Positions 44,891 through 55,317 of a stretch of 64,000 nt of DNA are shown here, piece after piece. Each line of letters opens with the position of its first letter. Position 1 is the first letter of the stretch. The stretch is from positions 1 through 64,000 of the forward strand of contig JAKSYS010000303.1 in the NCBI GenBank assembly GCA_022925895.1. The letters are read 5' to 3'. The stretch is from Fragilaria crotonensis (Eukaryota > Bacillariophyta > Fragilariophyceae > Fragilariales > Fragilariaceae). The notes under the pieces were generated by a model. It searched no databases and was not told the DNA's origin. It worked only from the letters and a program-made list of their open reading frames with translations. A program made the translations under genes and the position numbers.

Positions 44891-47557
44891 TTAATTTGTA
44901 GCACCGTTCTTGTTGTCGTCCGTGATTTTCGACTTACCAACTAAATGTTGCAACAGCATTGTGCGTTGCGAAATTGGCAGTTGATTGCGAACTGACATGC
45001 GTCGTACAAAGGCACAGGATCTTTGCATGCCACATCCAAATTCCATCATGCTGTGTGCCAAGGCACCGAGTTGAGCAAAGACAACCGCGTGCACTTGAGA
45101 GGCAGCCTCGGACCGCTCTGCATGTGTCAAATCATGCCATTGTAATTTTCTGGCTTCCATCCATTCGCTCCTTTTGGTAACATTCCGATCGCCGCGATCA
45201 AAGTTGGCCATGACTCCGCTGTGAGTCAAGGATTCTGTGACACATTGATGGAGTGCTTGGTCCCAGAATTCATCCTCTTCCCATAGAGCGTGACCAATCA
45301 ATCTAGATTTGACATAGATTCTTTTGCTTCGTGCCGCTCTCGTCGGGGAAGTGGGATCCGTCGATGCTTCAGTCTCGTCGCCGTCGGATGGGTCCACTAT
45401 ATAAAAGGTTTGACTCAACATCATGCACATTTTGGCGTTCGCGACTCCTCCGGGTTCATGGTCGCAACCCGTCAAAATCGCGTCAAACACCTTACACAAA
45501 GAATCAAAGTTCTCTTGAGCAGTAAATTCAGCGGATGTACGTTTGGCATTCAAGGCATACGAAATAACGGAACGCTTGGATCGCGGAGCCTTCCTGTCGG
45601 AAGCGACTCGACAGAGCAATTGCACTGTCTGATCAAAAGACTCCTTCTGCTCTGCATCACCACTGAGTTCGGTCTCGAAAATTTCGTTGATAGCATCTTC
45701 AAGCACTTCCGGACTTGTTGCTTCGTCGGATTCTTCTGACCATGATGGATGACTGCGCATCGGTGACCCCGGTCCAATGCCTGTCGATCCCACGACGTGA
45801 CTGCTCAAGGTAGCCAACGCGGATGCAATCCCTCCATCGTCATAATCTCCCATCCAAGTGGATCCTCCGCGTTCCTTCTTGTCCACCATGATGTACCGAT
45901 CCAAATCCTGCCGCACGTTAATATCTGACGTTACTTGTTCTAGTTGGTCCAATCGCGCCATGCGTTCTTGCAGTGCCATTCGCTCCAGTTGCACAATGCG
46001 CTGCAAACTCTCAGCTTGCGCATTGCAGGCAGCCAAAAGTGATGTTTCTGCGGCGACACGAGCCGAACGGCGCGTCGTGTCCAAAATGCTCAAACAATTC
46101 AACAGTGCTTGCGCTGCATCTTCAACGGCGTCCTCAGCCGCCATGGCGGCGGAACGCAAGGCTGGCAAATTACATTCTTGTTCAATGTCCGCTCGAGATG
46201 CCATTGGGATGGAGGAGAGTGAGGATCCCGACGACGAGTCAACAATTCCATTCAATCTGTCGGATTGCTGCGCCAGATCCATAACTCCTGCCATGGGCGC
46301 GGATGGTAAGTCAATTGGGGTAAAGTCTCCATCTTCCATATTGGCAGTGGCGGCGGCAACAATTTTCCAAATTTCTTCACTCGTTGCAAATTCGACCGCA
46401 TGTTGTTGATGATTGCGATTTTCATCTTCCATCGCTTGTAAGCGTTGTCTTTCGCGCGCTTGCGATCGACTTAGCATGCGTTCCTCGACAATCTGCGTGA
46501 CGAGTTCTTCCGCTTCATGGACCATTTGCCAGCGTCGTTGGGCGTGAGCCTTGGCCTGACTCAGCTTTTGTTCCGCGGCATTCGCCCTGCGTTGCATTTC
46601 CTTGAGCGTCTTTTCGCGATGATAGGCGCGTTCGGCGGTTTGATCCGCGCGTTCTGTCAATTGCTGTTGTACTGTGGGTCTAAACACGGGAACTCTCGTA
46701 TAGTATGATTCAATCGCAATCATGGCGGCATACAGAGAGGATCCGGAATAGACGAGCGGGCCGACTCGATGGGGGCCTCGCTCGAGCGTATGTCCGCCAT
46801 TACCGCTACCATTTTTCCACGAAGATCCCGTTGGTTCCAAGTCAGAAAGCGAATTAAGGTCGACGCTAGATCGACGCGGCTTGTTTCGCATAGATTTCGG
46901 CAAGGGCGTCGGCGGGAACGACTGCGATGCTGTTGGATATTCCCCAATTCCAACCATTTGACGCAACTGCTGACATGCCAACAAGTGTTGCTTCTGAGCA
47001 TCGACCGACGCCTGATGTACCTGCGTAAGGAAAGTTTCGGTATAACGCATGGTCTGTTCCGTTTGGCGAATGGCTAGTGAAGCGGCGGCTGCCGACCATC
47101 CCATTGCAGAAAAGCCATTTAGCTCTTGCGCCGGTTGCAAATCATTGCCCAGAATGACCGAACTATCGTAGTCCGCTTGCTTGTTGCAGTCCAGACTCAT
47201 TCTCGCTTCTAATTCCTTTTCTTCTTTCGTTTGTGGAACCAACAATAAGTCTCCATCAGGCGAAACAATGACACTGCAATCCATCATTCCAGACTTTGCA
47301 TTCAAGGTATTCGGTGAATTTGATGGACTCGCCGCCAATGCGTCGCAGGCCTCAACACAGGCATCAAAGCTTGCCAAATCCGTCAGTTTAGCATGATAAT
47401 CCTCATCATTTTGTTCATAATTATGATGACCTCCTCCGCCATTGTTGTTGCTGCCCTTGGAAGGATGTTGTTCCTGTTGAAGCGATGACCAGCGATTGAT
47501 CGGTTGATCGCTGTCCGAACCAACTCGACGAATGCGATTCTTGATGCGTCCCAGCAT
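44891..47557 (-). CDS. Coiled-coil protein with SBF2/KIAA0513-like C-terminal domain, 888 residues
   Basis: The first 290 residues are low-complexity, rich in Ser, Asn and Gly. A long charged helix follows at about residues 299-390 (EKTLKEMQRRANAAEQKLSQ and on), predicted to form a coiled coil. A second helical block rich in Ala, Glu and Arg follows at about 470-560. The C-terminal region (about 639-880) includes FDQTVQLLCRVASDRKAPRS, NFDSLCKVFDAILTGCD, FWDQALHQCV, and MMEFGCGMQRSCAFVRRMS with QLPISQR. This resembles the SBF2 domain of myotubularin-related SBF proteins and of KIAA0513. That match is from memory of the family and is moderate. No DENN, phosphatase or membrane part is seen. A role in membrane traffic is only a guess. 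It is divergent from the second cathepsin gene. Confidence 0.75.
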   Translation of the reverse strand: MLGRIKNRIRRVGSDSDQPINRWSSLQQEQHPSKGSNNNGGGGHHNYEQNDEDYHAKLTDLASFDACVEACDALAASPSNSPNTLNAKSGMMDCSVIVSPDGDLLLVPQTKEEKELEARMSLDCNKQADYDSSVILGNDLQPAQELNGFSAMGWSAAAASLAIRQTEQTMRYTETFLTQVHQASVDAQKQHLLACQQLRQMVGIGEYPTASQSFPPTPLPKSMRNKPRRSSVDLNSLSDLEPTGSSWKNGSGNGGHTLERGPHRVGPLVYSGSSLYAAMIAIESYYTRVPVFRPTVQQQLTERADQTAERAYHREKTLKEMQRRANAAEQKLSQAKAHAQRRWQMVHEAEELVTQIVEERMLSRSQARERQRLQAMEDENRNHQQHAVEFATSEEIWKIVAAATANMEDGDFTPIDLPSAPMAGVMDLAQQSDRLNGIVDSSSGSSLSSIPMASRADIEQECNLPALRSAAMAAEDAVEDAAQALLNCLSILDTTRRSARVAAETSLLAACNAQAESLQRIVQLERMALQERMARLDQLEQVTSDINVRQDLDRYIMVDKKERGGSTWMGDYDDGGIASALATLSSHVVGSTGIGPGSPMRSHPSWSEESDEATSPEVLEDAINEIFETELSGDAEQKESFDQTVQLLCRVASDRKAPRSKRSVISYALNAKRTSAEFTAQENFDSLCKVFDAILTGCDHEPGGVANAKMCMMLSQTFYIVDPSDGDETEASTDPTSPTRAARSKRIYVKSRLIGHALWEEDEFWDQALHQCVTESLTHSGVMANFDRGDRNVTKRSEWMEARKLQWHDLTHAERSEAASQVHAVVFAQLGALAHSMMEFGCGMQRSCAFVRRMSVRNQLPISQRTMLLQHLVGKSKITDDNKNGATN

Positions 47558-48251
47558 AGTATGATGCTGTTATTGTTGGGATTGGAATGACGATTGTGGA
47601 TTGTACAGTATGTGATGATCAGGAGTTGATCTAACGATTGCAAATCAAAGTGGAGGGAGATGGTATGCCTGGTGCGTCGTACCTGGTACTTGTACCTGGC
47701 ACCACAAATTGCAACCAATGCCTCGGTATCACTGTGTGTGGGATTTTGCGTTTTCGCATTAGCCGATTACCGTACGTACGGTAAAGCAGACACCAAGGAC
47801 ATCTGATTCGCACCGTTCCTGGTCAAGATTTAGACGTACAGTAGACGCTACACGTCGACGACAGGATTTTTCCGCATGCAAGCGTTCTTAACGCCTGTGG
47901 GATCCGCACTTAGAGACGCATGCTCTATGTCATGTACTGCTGTATAGTACAGTATCATACACACGGCACACCAGTACTCAGTACCAGTAGATGGTACAGG
48001 GTAGAGGAACATCGAAATACCGGTACTACTACTTGTACAAGTAGTAGTACATGGTTGTATGGTGCGATGCTGATTGCCGCAACGATTTACATTCGCAGAC
48101 GAGAACTATGAGCAAAAAGTCGACAAGTGCACAGTCATGCATACACTCTTCCAGTGCCAAGAGCACGCAAACGTAAATGTTCTTCAGTAAGTTTTCTCCT
48201 GCACCATCGTGATGGGATCATATGCACAAATCATACATTTCGAGATTGACG
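47558..48251. promoter_or_regulatory. Divergent spacer with a 28-bp perfect palindrome
   Basis: Lies between the starts of the SBF2-like and cathepsin Z genes. GTAC-rich words occur at 47.68-48.05 kb. A perfect 28-bp palindrome without a loop lies at 48023-48050 (each half GTACTACTACTTGT). The regulatory role is inferred from position. Confidence 0.5.
48023..48050. repeat. Perfect 28-bp palindrome
   Basis: The half-site GTACTACTACTTGT is followed directly by its exact reverse complement. It lies about 200 bp upstream of the cathepsin Z start codon. Confidence 0.97.
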
Positions 48252-50010
48252 ATGTCTATCCGCAACAGCACCATGATGATGACAATTGTTCTTCATCTAA
48301 CTGCATTGGTCTCTCTGGCCACGGCTTCTCACAGGCATAACGAATTCAAGGTATGTATCTTTGCTAGTGATGGAGTTGAGCGAGTAGAGAATACTCCCAA
48401 CGGTAGTGCCGTCTCTACATTTATTGCTGTACTGGAGAACTCGAGCCGCTCAGTTGCTGTGGTTCGGATCGCAAGGGGCCGTTGGGAATGACGAAAGCTG
48501 ATGAATGATGAATCAAGTGCATATTCCAACTTCCACAACAAATCACCAATGGTGTCAAGCAAAAACTCACTTCTTCTCACACGTCAATCATTCAACATTC
48601 ATTGATCTTACCCATTGTCCATTAGGTCCTTGAAGGTCACACAATCCTAAACGATTATTCCTCCCCCTTACCCTACACCTATATTGATAAAGATGAATTG
48701 CCGTCCAACTTCACATGGCAAAATGTCAACGGCGTTTCCTTTACAACCAAATCACTCAATCAGCACATTCCACAGTATTGCGGCAGTTGTTGGGCCCACG
48801 GCGCTCTGAGTGCTCTGGCGGATCGCATCAAGATTGCACGACAGGGAGCCATGGGAGATGAAATTAATCTATCGGTGCAGTATGTTCTCAATTGCGGAGG
48901 AAGCATCGCTGGCAGTTGCCATGGTGGATCACATTCTGGTACGTCCGATTGTTCAACTACGATTGAATGCCTAGTTGTTCCTTGTTGTGGCACAGCCCTC
49001 AACAGTCAACTCACATCAAGGCATCAAACATCAATACCACAGGTGCCTACGAATTTATCAAAAAGAAAGGATACATCCCCTACGATACTTGCCAACCCTA
49101 CCTGGCGTGCTCGTCCGAATCCACGGATGGTTTTTGCAAGTTTGTGGATTCATCCTGCAAACCCATGAATACTTGTCGCACGTGCACACATGGTAGTGGT
49201 ACTCTAAATCATGACAGTAGTGGAACTACTGCAAGCGGCGGTGGGAAGTGTTCCGCCATTGACGTATTTCCCAATGCCACAGTTGGCGAATATGGCAGTT
49301 ATGGCATGTTCGAAACCGATCGAGTCCATAAAATCATGGCGGAATTGTATGCACGAGGACCCGTGGCAGCAGGTATGTTATTGTTTGATTTGGGGCTTGG
49401 GCAGTGTGGGAGTCCCTGTTTGAGGTCAACGACAATGTAACTTTTCGACTGATCTCATATACCTCACACTCCACATTCATCTGCTTTGTGATTACTGCGT
49501 CATCCTAGGTGTTAATGCCGAACCCCTTGTTACTTATCAAGGTGGTATTGTCAAGGATGAACATTTTTGGAATAAAATGGTGAACCACGTCGTTAGTATT
49601 GTCGGCTGGGGTACAGAGGAAGAAACTGGCATGATGTATTGGATTGTTCGAAATTCATGGGGTACGTCGATTTATTTGGACCATAAAAATGCCGCACCGC
49701 CGCCTCGACTTACGCCTTTCCTACGCAACTCCCATCTTCCATTGTTGATTTTGTCTTCTTCTTAATAAAATTTTATTTTATTACAGGTCAGTATTGGGGT
49801 GAACTTGGCTACTTTCGAATCGAGGCTGGCAAGAATAGTTTGGGCATTGAAAGTGAGGTCGTGTGGGCTACGCCCAAGAGCTTTACGGTCAATAACTTTC
49901 CATGTGACGCAAACGGTGAAAATTGCCAGAGTCGTGTCGAAACCCAGCACTACACCGATCCATCCAAAAATGTCAAGGCCATCCAAAGGCGTCTCCGCAG
50001 AGGTGTGTAG
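48252..50010 (+). CDS. Cathepsin Z/X-like cysteine protease with four introns
   Basis: Exons are 48252-48350, 48626-48938, 49043-49372, 49509-49661 and 49787-50010. All introns are GT-AG (donors GTATGT, GTACGT, GTATGT, GTACGT; lengths 275, 104, 136 and 125 bp), and the spliced frame gives 372 residues. The signal peptide is MSIRNSTMMMTIVLHLTALVSLATA. The active site has QYCGSCWAHG in exon 2 (catalytic Cys), NHVVSIVGWG (His) and VRNSWG (Asn) in exon 4, and GQYWGELGYFRIE in exon 5. It aligns along its whole length with the intronless paralogue 4 kb away, including the ARGPVAA and TPxxFTxxNFPC segments. It is expected to be a lysosomal, vacuolar or secreted carboxypeptidase. Each intron sits after a G and before GT (G|GT). 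It is convergent with the hydrolase gene. Confidence 0.93.
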
Positions 50011-50290
50011 CAGCATATTAATGTTTCGTTGGTCGGATGTGTACAGTTGGTGAAGTTGTCCACTTCGACACGTCTACGCGGCTGGTAACTCGGTGTTGGT
50101 TTATTTGAATTATGATACTCCAACTGAAATGCGTAGTTGGCAAGCAGTGTTGTACATGTGGAGAACAGGACCGGCACTGAGTTGGCGGCGTAACAAGCAA
50201 AGTAATAATGTTTTACTAATACTTTAACGATGGAACTTGGTTAACATCGAGGCCGTGGACATCTCACATCAAACGCAATTTAGAAACCAA

Positions 50291-51388
50291 TCAATTGACT
50301 GTTGATGACGCCTCCATTTGTGCGACAAGGTTTAATTTCTTCAGTGTCCTCGAAAGCCATTGATCAACAACCTTTTCACTACCATACCACGAATCTGTTG
50401 GCAGGGTCGTTCCAGCTTCGTTGATACTGTGTAAAACCCCATCGAGGGTTATTTGTTCTGACCCGTCCAAGTGTGCAATAGGAATAGGAATCACCCCATC
50501 TCCCTGAACTCCATCAAATTCACCCAACAGAGCTTCATAATTGATCCTTGCGACATTCTGTGCACTTCCTTCTCCTCGTCTCGCATATATTTCATCCACA
50601 GCAGCTGCCCGCTGCCCTTCATCACCATCCTGATAACTCAATCCACCCGTCACAGCATTGCCCGCAACTGTCACATATACGATATCCTTTCGATACGCAC
50701 CCGGGTATGCCATATTGGTATTCTTGAGGGCACCCCGTGTGGCACAATTGACACCATCGGGAGGTGGGAAATGCGGAGCACCCAATGTGACAAGTCCGCA
50801 CACGACGTCTGCAGTAGTCGAAGCACTACTACTACTGCTGTTTACACGGCGTTGTTGTTCGCCTAGAGCAGCTCTTGCCAACCATCCTCCCGCGGAATGA
50901 GCCACCACCAAGACAGATACCGCTTGTTGTTGTTGTGCCGAGGATGAATCATACTTTTCTGCTGCTGCCGCTGCTGCCTTTTCAATAGTATCAAGTGTTC
51001 GTTGCAGATACCATCCATAGGCCCATCCCGTGGGCAATTGATTCGATTGCCAAAATCGGACATCGAACAATCCCAAGGCGACTCGGATCCAATCGTATCG
51101 TTCGACAGGAACAATGTGCACATCAAATCCACGGCGTTCCAAAACACTCTTGAAGCCATGCTCGGGCGACGCTCCGAGGGGAGCCACGTAATCGACAACG
51201 GCATTGCCGAAACCAGGACAAATGACAATACTAATTGCTCTATTTGCGCTGCTGCCAGAAGGATGGGTCGTGATGGCAGCGAACGAATGGACTCGTGGAA
51301 GCAAAGTTATGCATAGAAGTAGATTGAAAATCCCTGAAACGACGGTCATGCGATGCCATGGCCGAAAGGGAACCTTCATCATCCTCAA
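50291..51388 (-). CDS. Plastid-targeted alpha/beta hydrolase (lipase/PGAP1-like fold), 365 residues
   Basis: The N-terminus has a hydrophobic helix (GIFNLLLCITLLPRVHS) followed directly by FAAITT, an ASAFAP-like site with Phe36 at +1, so plastid import across the secondary membranes is predicted. The mature part begins with a beta strand and oxyanion loop (ISIVICPGFGN). It carries the nucleophile elbow VVAHSAGG (Ser165; AHSAG rather than GHSMG) and continues VCGLVTLGAPHFPPPDG, typical of PGAP1-like and plant plastid lipase-type hydrolases. A likely catalytic Asp (GDGVIPIP) and His (LDGVLHSINEAG) follow in order. The substrate is unknown, but a lipid, pigment or galactolipid ester is plausible. 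The gene is intronless and converges with the cathepsin gene. Confidence 0.85.
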   Translation of the reverse strand: MRMMKVPFRPWHRMTVVSGIFNLLLCITLLPRVHSFAAITTHPSGSSANRAISIVICPGFGNAVVDYVAPLGASPEHGFKSVLERRGFDVHIVPVERYDWIRVALGLFDVRFWQSNQLPTGWAYGWYLQRTLDTIEKAAAAAAEKYDSSSAQQQQAVSVLVVAHSAGGWLARAALGEQQRRVNSSSSSASTTADVVCGLVTLGAPHFPPPDGVNCATRGALKNTNMAYPGAYRKDIVYVTVAGNAVTGGLSYQDGDEGQRAAAVDEIYARRGEGSAQNVARINYEALLGEFDGVQGDGVIPIPIAHLDGSEQITLDGVLHSINEAGTTLPTDSWYGSEKVVDQWLSRTLKKLNLVAQMEASSTVN

Positions 51389-53103
51389 TCAGCTTGTGAA
51401 GTATGATCCGACAGAGAGAAGCTTTCCGTCCTTCGACTGGATCTTCATGGTATCGTTTTATACGTAGGATTATAATATACTGTACATAGATAGAAAGAGT
51501 ATAGTATCGTTCATGATGGTACATGTACAAGCCAGTACCAGCTACCTTCTGCTGGAATTCGGCTTTATTAATTGGGCAGCATGTATCATGTGCCTCCGCA
51601 TGTTGCACTATTCTGAGAGGTATGCACATATCGCATTCCTCTATCGAAGTGCCACTCTGTACTCCGAGTATTTGTACTCGGAGCTACATCCCTGTATAGC
51701 ATTTGTGTCATACCTGCAGTGGGTTGATTGTTGCATAGCAGCAAAAGAGATGAGCACCGAGGTGAGAGATTATAGATGCAACACTCTCCTCTTGCGCCAG
51801 AGCTCAAGCCAGCACATCACACTAGACTGAGCCCATCTCTGACAATTGAACAATACCTTTGATGTCTTGGCATTCCAGGGATTGCACATATGGTGTCCCA
51901 CCATTGGAGCAAAGCATTTGACAACAACCACTGCTAAGAATTTCTGCAGGATAGAAGCACACCACATCTTTGCTTGCAGCAAAAAGTGGGACATAGTACA
52001 ATGGAATGACTGATCTGCTTAGGGAATCAAGCTTGTTTGGCGGCAAAATTTAGGTTAATAGTAGTATTCCATGAGAGTGAAGCAGTCTGTTTTTGTTTGT
52101 TCCAAAGGCCTTCTGGACACAACGTCCATGATGTTGCATTAGCTCTATGGCAATGAAGCAAGTTGCATGCAACGTGTGGAATTTGAGGACTTCTGTACCA
52201 GGTTCTGGTTGCGTTTGTGACGTAGTGAGTTGTTTTGGGAGATTCAGGAAAGAGACCCCAGCCAGAATCGCAACACATGCCTGACATTTGATAAGAAAAG
52301 TTTCTGACAAGGCAACGCTGCCATTACCTCTTTGCCGCCATACAACAGAAGTTTGAGGTTGTGCTTGTGCGTAGTGCAATCACAAGTGTGGCAGCCCAGC
52401 ATTAATATGTCAAATGCAGTTTGGTTGATGAATGGCTTGCTCTAAAGTTTCCAGAGACACATGCCTTAACTACTATGTTGTGTCAATCAAACGCTTGCCT
52501 GGAATTGAATCATTCTAATTTTCTCCAATGTTGACACTACCAAAACACCCCAATCATAATGACATGAAATGAAAGATAAGAAGAACTTGTGGCATGGCAG
52601 TCGATCTTGAAACACACCGCAAAATGCAGCTTTGTAATCTGCTTCTAACAAATGCAAAAGCAAACAACACCTAATCCTGTTCATTCTGGTTAGTAACACG
52701 TGCAAAAGGAAAAGCATAACTGCACTTTTAGCATGTTCATGCAAACTTTGCAAAAGCGAAGGCGAAACTGTGCCATTACACTTTTGCTTTTGTAAAACCT
52801 TGCAAGGGAAAAATAAGAAAAGCAGCAACAAGTAAAGTGAAAAGTAAGAAAGCAACACCAAGTAAAGTTAAACTCTTGTAAAACCAAGGTAAAGCAAGAG
52901 TGTGCCAGCAACTGTTTTGCCTTTGGTACGAATCCTGTTAATGCAAAAGCAAAACTGTGCCAAACACTGTCGTCCTTTTAAATAGACCGAGCTCGCCAAA
53001 AACTGAGCAATTTGCCGGGATTTTTTCAAACCTTGGAAATGCAAAAGCAAAGATGTGCCAAGAACTGTTTTGCTTTTGCAGCACAAGAGGCCTTTCTGTT
53101 TCT
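51389..53103. other. Gene-free region leading into the hexamer array
   Basis: No gene is supported. At 51.65-51.68 kb a short hairpin uses CTCCGAGTA arms. From about 52.7 kb the sequence repeats a unit of the form GCAAAAGCAAA, TGTGCCA, ACTGTTTTGCTTTTGC, in which the two ends are complementary. Diverged copies are near 52.74, 52.90 and 53.04 kb, just before the hexamer array. Confidence 0.55.
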
Positions 53104-53912
53104 GCAAAAGCAAAAGCAAAAGCAAAAGCAAAAGCAAAAGCAAAAGCAAAAGCAAAAGCAAAAGCAAAAGCAAAAGCAAAAGCAAAAGCAAAAGCAAAAG
53201 CAAAAGCAAAAGCAAAAGCAACAGCAACAGCAACAGCAAAAGCAACAGCAAAAGCAACAGCAAAAGCAACAGCAAAAGCAACAGCAAAAGCAACAGCAAA
53301 AGCAACAGCAAAAGCAACAGCAAAAGCAACAGCAAAAGCAACAGCAAAAGCAACAGCAAAAGCAACAGCAAAAGCAACAGCAACAGCAAAAGCAACAGCA
53401 AAAGCAACAGCAAAAGCAACAGCAAAAGCAACAGCAAAAGCAACAGCAAAAGCAACAGCAAAAGCAACAGCAAAAGCAACAGCAAAAGCAACAGCAAAAG
53501 CAACAGCAAAAGCAACAGCAAAAGCAACAGCAAAAGCAACAGCAAAAGCAACAGCAAAAGCAACAGCAAAAGCAACAGCAACAGCAACAGCAACAGCAAA
53601 AGCAACAGCAAAAGCAACAGCAAAAGCAACAGCAAAAGCAACAGCAAAAGCAACAGCAAAAGCAACAGCAAAAGCAACAGCAACAGCAAAAGCAAAAGCA
53701 ACAGCAACAGCAAAAGCAACAGCAAAAGCAACAGCAACAGCAAAAGCAACAGCAACAGCAAAAGCAACAGCAACAGCAAAAGCAACAGCAAAAGCAACAG
53801 CAAAAGCAACAGCAACAGCAAAAGCAACAGCAAAAGCAACAGCAAAAGCAACAGCAAAAGCAACAGCAAAAGCAACAGCAAAAGCAACAGCAAAAGCAAC
53901 AGCAAAAGCAAA

Positions 53913-54001
<89 letters not shown>

Positions 54002-54068
54002 AAGCAAAAGCAAAAGCAAAAGCAAAAGCAAAAGCAACAGCAACAGCAAAAGCAAAAGCAAAAGCAAA

Positions 54069-54103
<35 letters not shown>

Positions 54104-54278
54104 AAGCAAAAGCAAAAGCAAAAGCAACAGCAAAAGCAACAGCAAAAGCAACAGCAAAAGCAACAGCAAAAGCAACAGCAAAAGCAACAGCAAAAGCAAC
54201 AGCAAAAGCAACAGCAAAAGCAACAGCAAGAGCAACAGCAAGAGCAACAGCAAAAGCAACAGCAAAAGCAACAGCAAA
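53104..54278. repeat. Hexanucleotide satellite (GCAAAA)n / (GCAACA)n, about 1.18 kb
   Basis: Close to 196 hexamers are in register. The first ~19 are pure GCAAAA. Most of the middle alternates GCAACA and GCAAAA, a 12-bp higher-order unit with occasional 18-bp steps. A run of about 14 pure GCAACA lies near 53.91-54.00 kb, followed by GCAAAA blocks and a return to the alternating form, with two GCAAGA variants near the end. All six frames are open, which produces spurious ORFs (Gln-Lys, Ala-Lys/Thr, Ser-Lys/Asn, poly-Leu, Cys-Phe, Ala-Phe/Val). None is accepted as a gene. Confidence 0.97.
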
Positions 54279-55317
54279 TCTGAGCCAACTGCCGTTTTGC
54301 TTTTGTAGTAACCTTACAAAGCAACCATAAAGAATACAAAACCTTGCAGATGCTGCAAAACTGCATGCACAAAGTACAGTTTGCTTGCTTTTAGACAAAC
54401 CTTGCACATGTTAAAGCAAAACTGCACTTCAAACTTGGTACCTATTTACTTGTTTTGAAATAAACATGTTAAACTATTCAACATCTAAGCACGCTTGGTC
54501 TGCTTGTTTGCTTACTTGGGGGCTTTGGAATGTTGTAGAGTATGGACCTAATTCCCATCATCCTGAGCTGACAACCTGTATGATAAAAACCTCCTTCCTG
54601 CTTGCATGCTTCCTTCCTTTGCTGGTGTTTTAAGCAATCCAAATGATAAGTTTTTGGTCGACTCCTTGCATCGTCTCTCGTCTCCTCGCAATTGTCGATA
54701 CTCCTTCCGTACGTTTCCGATTAAAAAAAAATGATTTTTGATGAACAATTGCACAAATGGAAGGTCATACTTAAAGGTCATGCAGTAGTATCAGGAATTG
54801 ATGTAAAAATATTCATTGGATATGCATGAAAATATGCATATACGCGGTATGGTATGTAGAATGTCCCCTGCATATTATGGAAATATGCATAATGCGAATG
54901 GCCTGACTATGCATGTTTTAAATATATGTATATTGCTGAAACACCTGTTGAAGCACATTTAAAATACTCATATATTGTTGAAACACCTGTTGAAGCACAT
55001 TTTAAATATTGAATATCGCTGAATTGCTGTGACTATTACTATGCGTATAGCATGTATACATAAATAGTCGTTTGGATAGTCACACGATATTTATATCTGT
55101 ATGTTTACGGTCAGCCAAGTTTTTGAGCTGTCTGATTTGTATACGTACATGTTGAATGGTGATGACGTAATTGGGGCTGGAGGACTACCGGTAATATCAA
55201 TGCACATAATGCACAATTTCATATTAGATCGAAATATCTACAGCCGTAAGGATCTCTCGCGGAAAACGACAGGATTTCAGCAAGACACAAAATGCTGAAT
55301 TCAATTCGCAACTCGCA
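54279..55317. other. AT-rich gene-free region after the hexamer array
   Basis: Holds a further decayed copy of the hexamer-flanking unit (54.28-54.43 kb), ATGCAT-rich text at 54.82-54.92 kb and a two-copy 42-bp tandem repeat at 54932-55016. No gene is seen. GC content rises sharply where the GT71 gene begins. Confidence 0.55.
54932..55016. repeat. Two-copy tandem repeat, 42-43 bp unit
   Basis: Both units share GAAACACCTGTTGAAGCACA flanked by ATATTG-type sequence. They differ at a few positions. Confidence 0.9.

Noticed and set aside
51389-52867. Several 70-130 codon ORFs between the hydrolase gene and the hexamer array
   Set aside because: No domain, low complexity in places, overlapping on both strands and no consistent composition.
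52868-54407. Very long ORFs in several frames and both strands (poly-Leu, Ala-Phe/Val, Gln-Lys, Ser-Lys/Asn, Cys-Phe)
   Set aside because: They are products of the stop-free hexamer array. Every frame is open, and no signal, domain or non-repeat coding stretch supports any of them.
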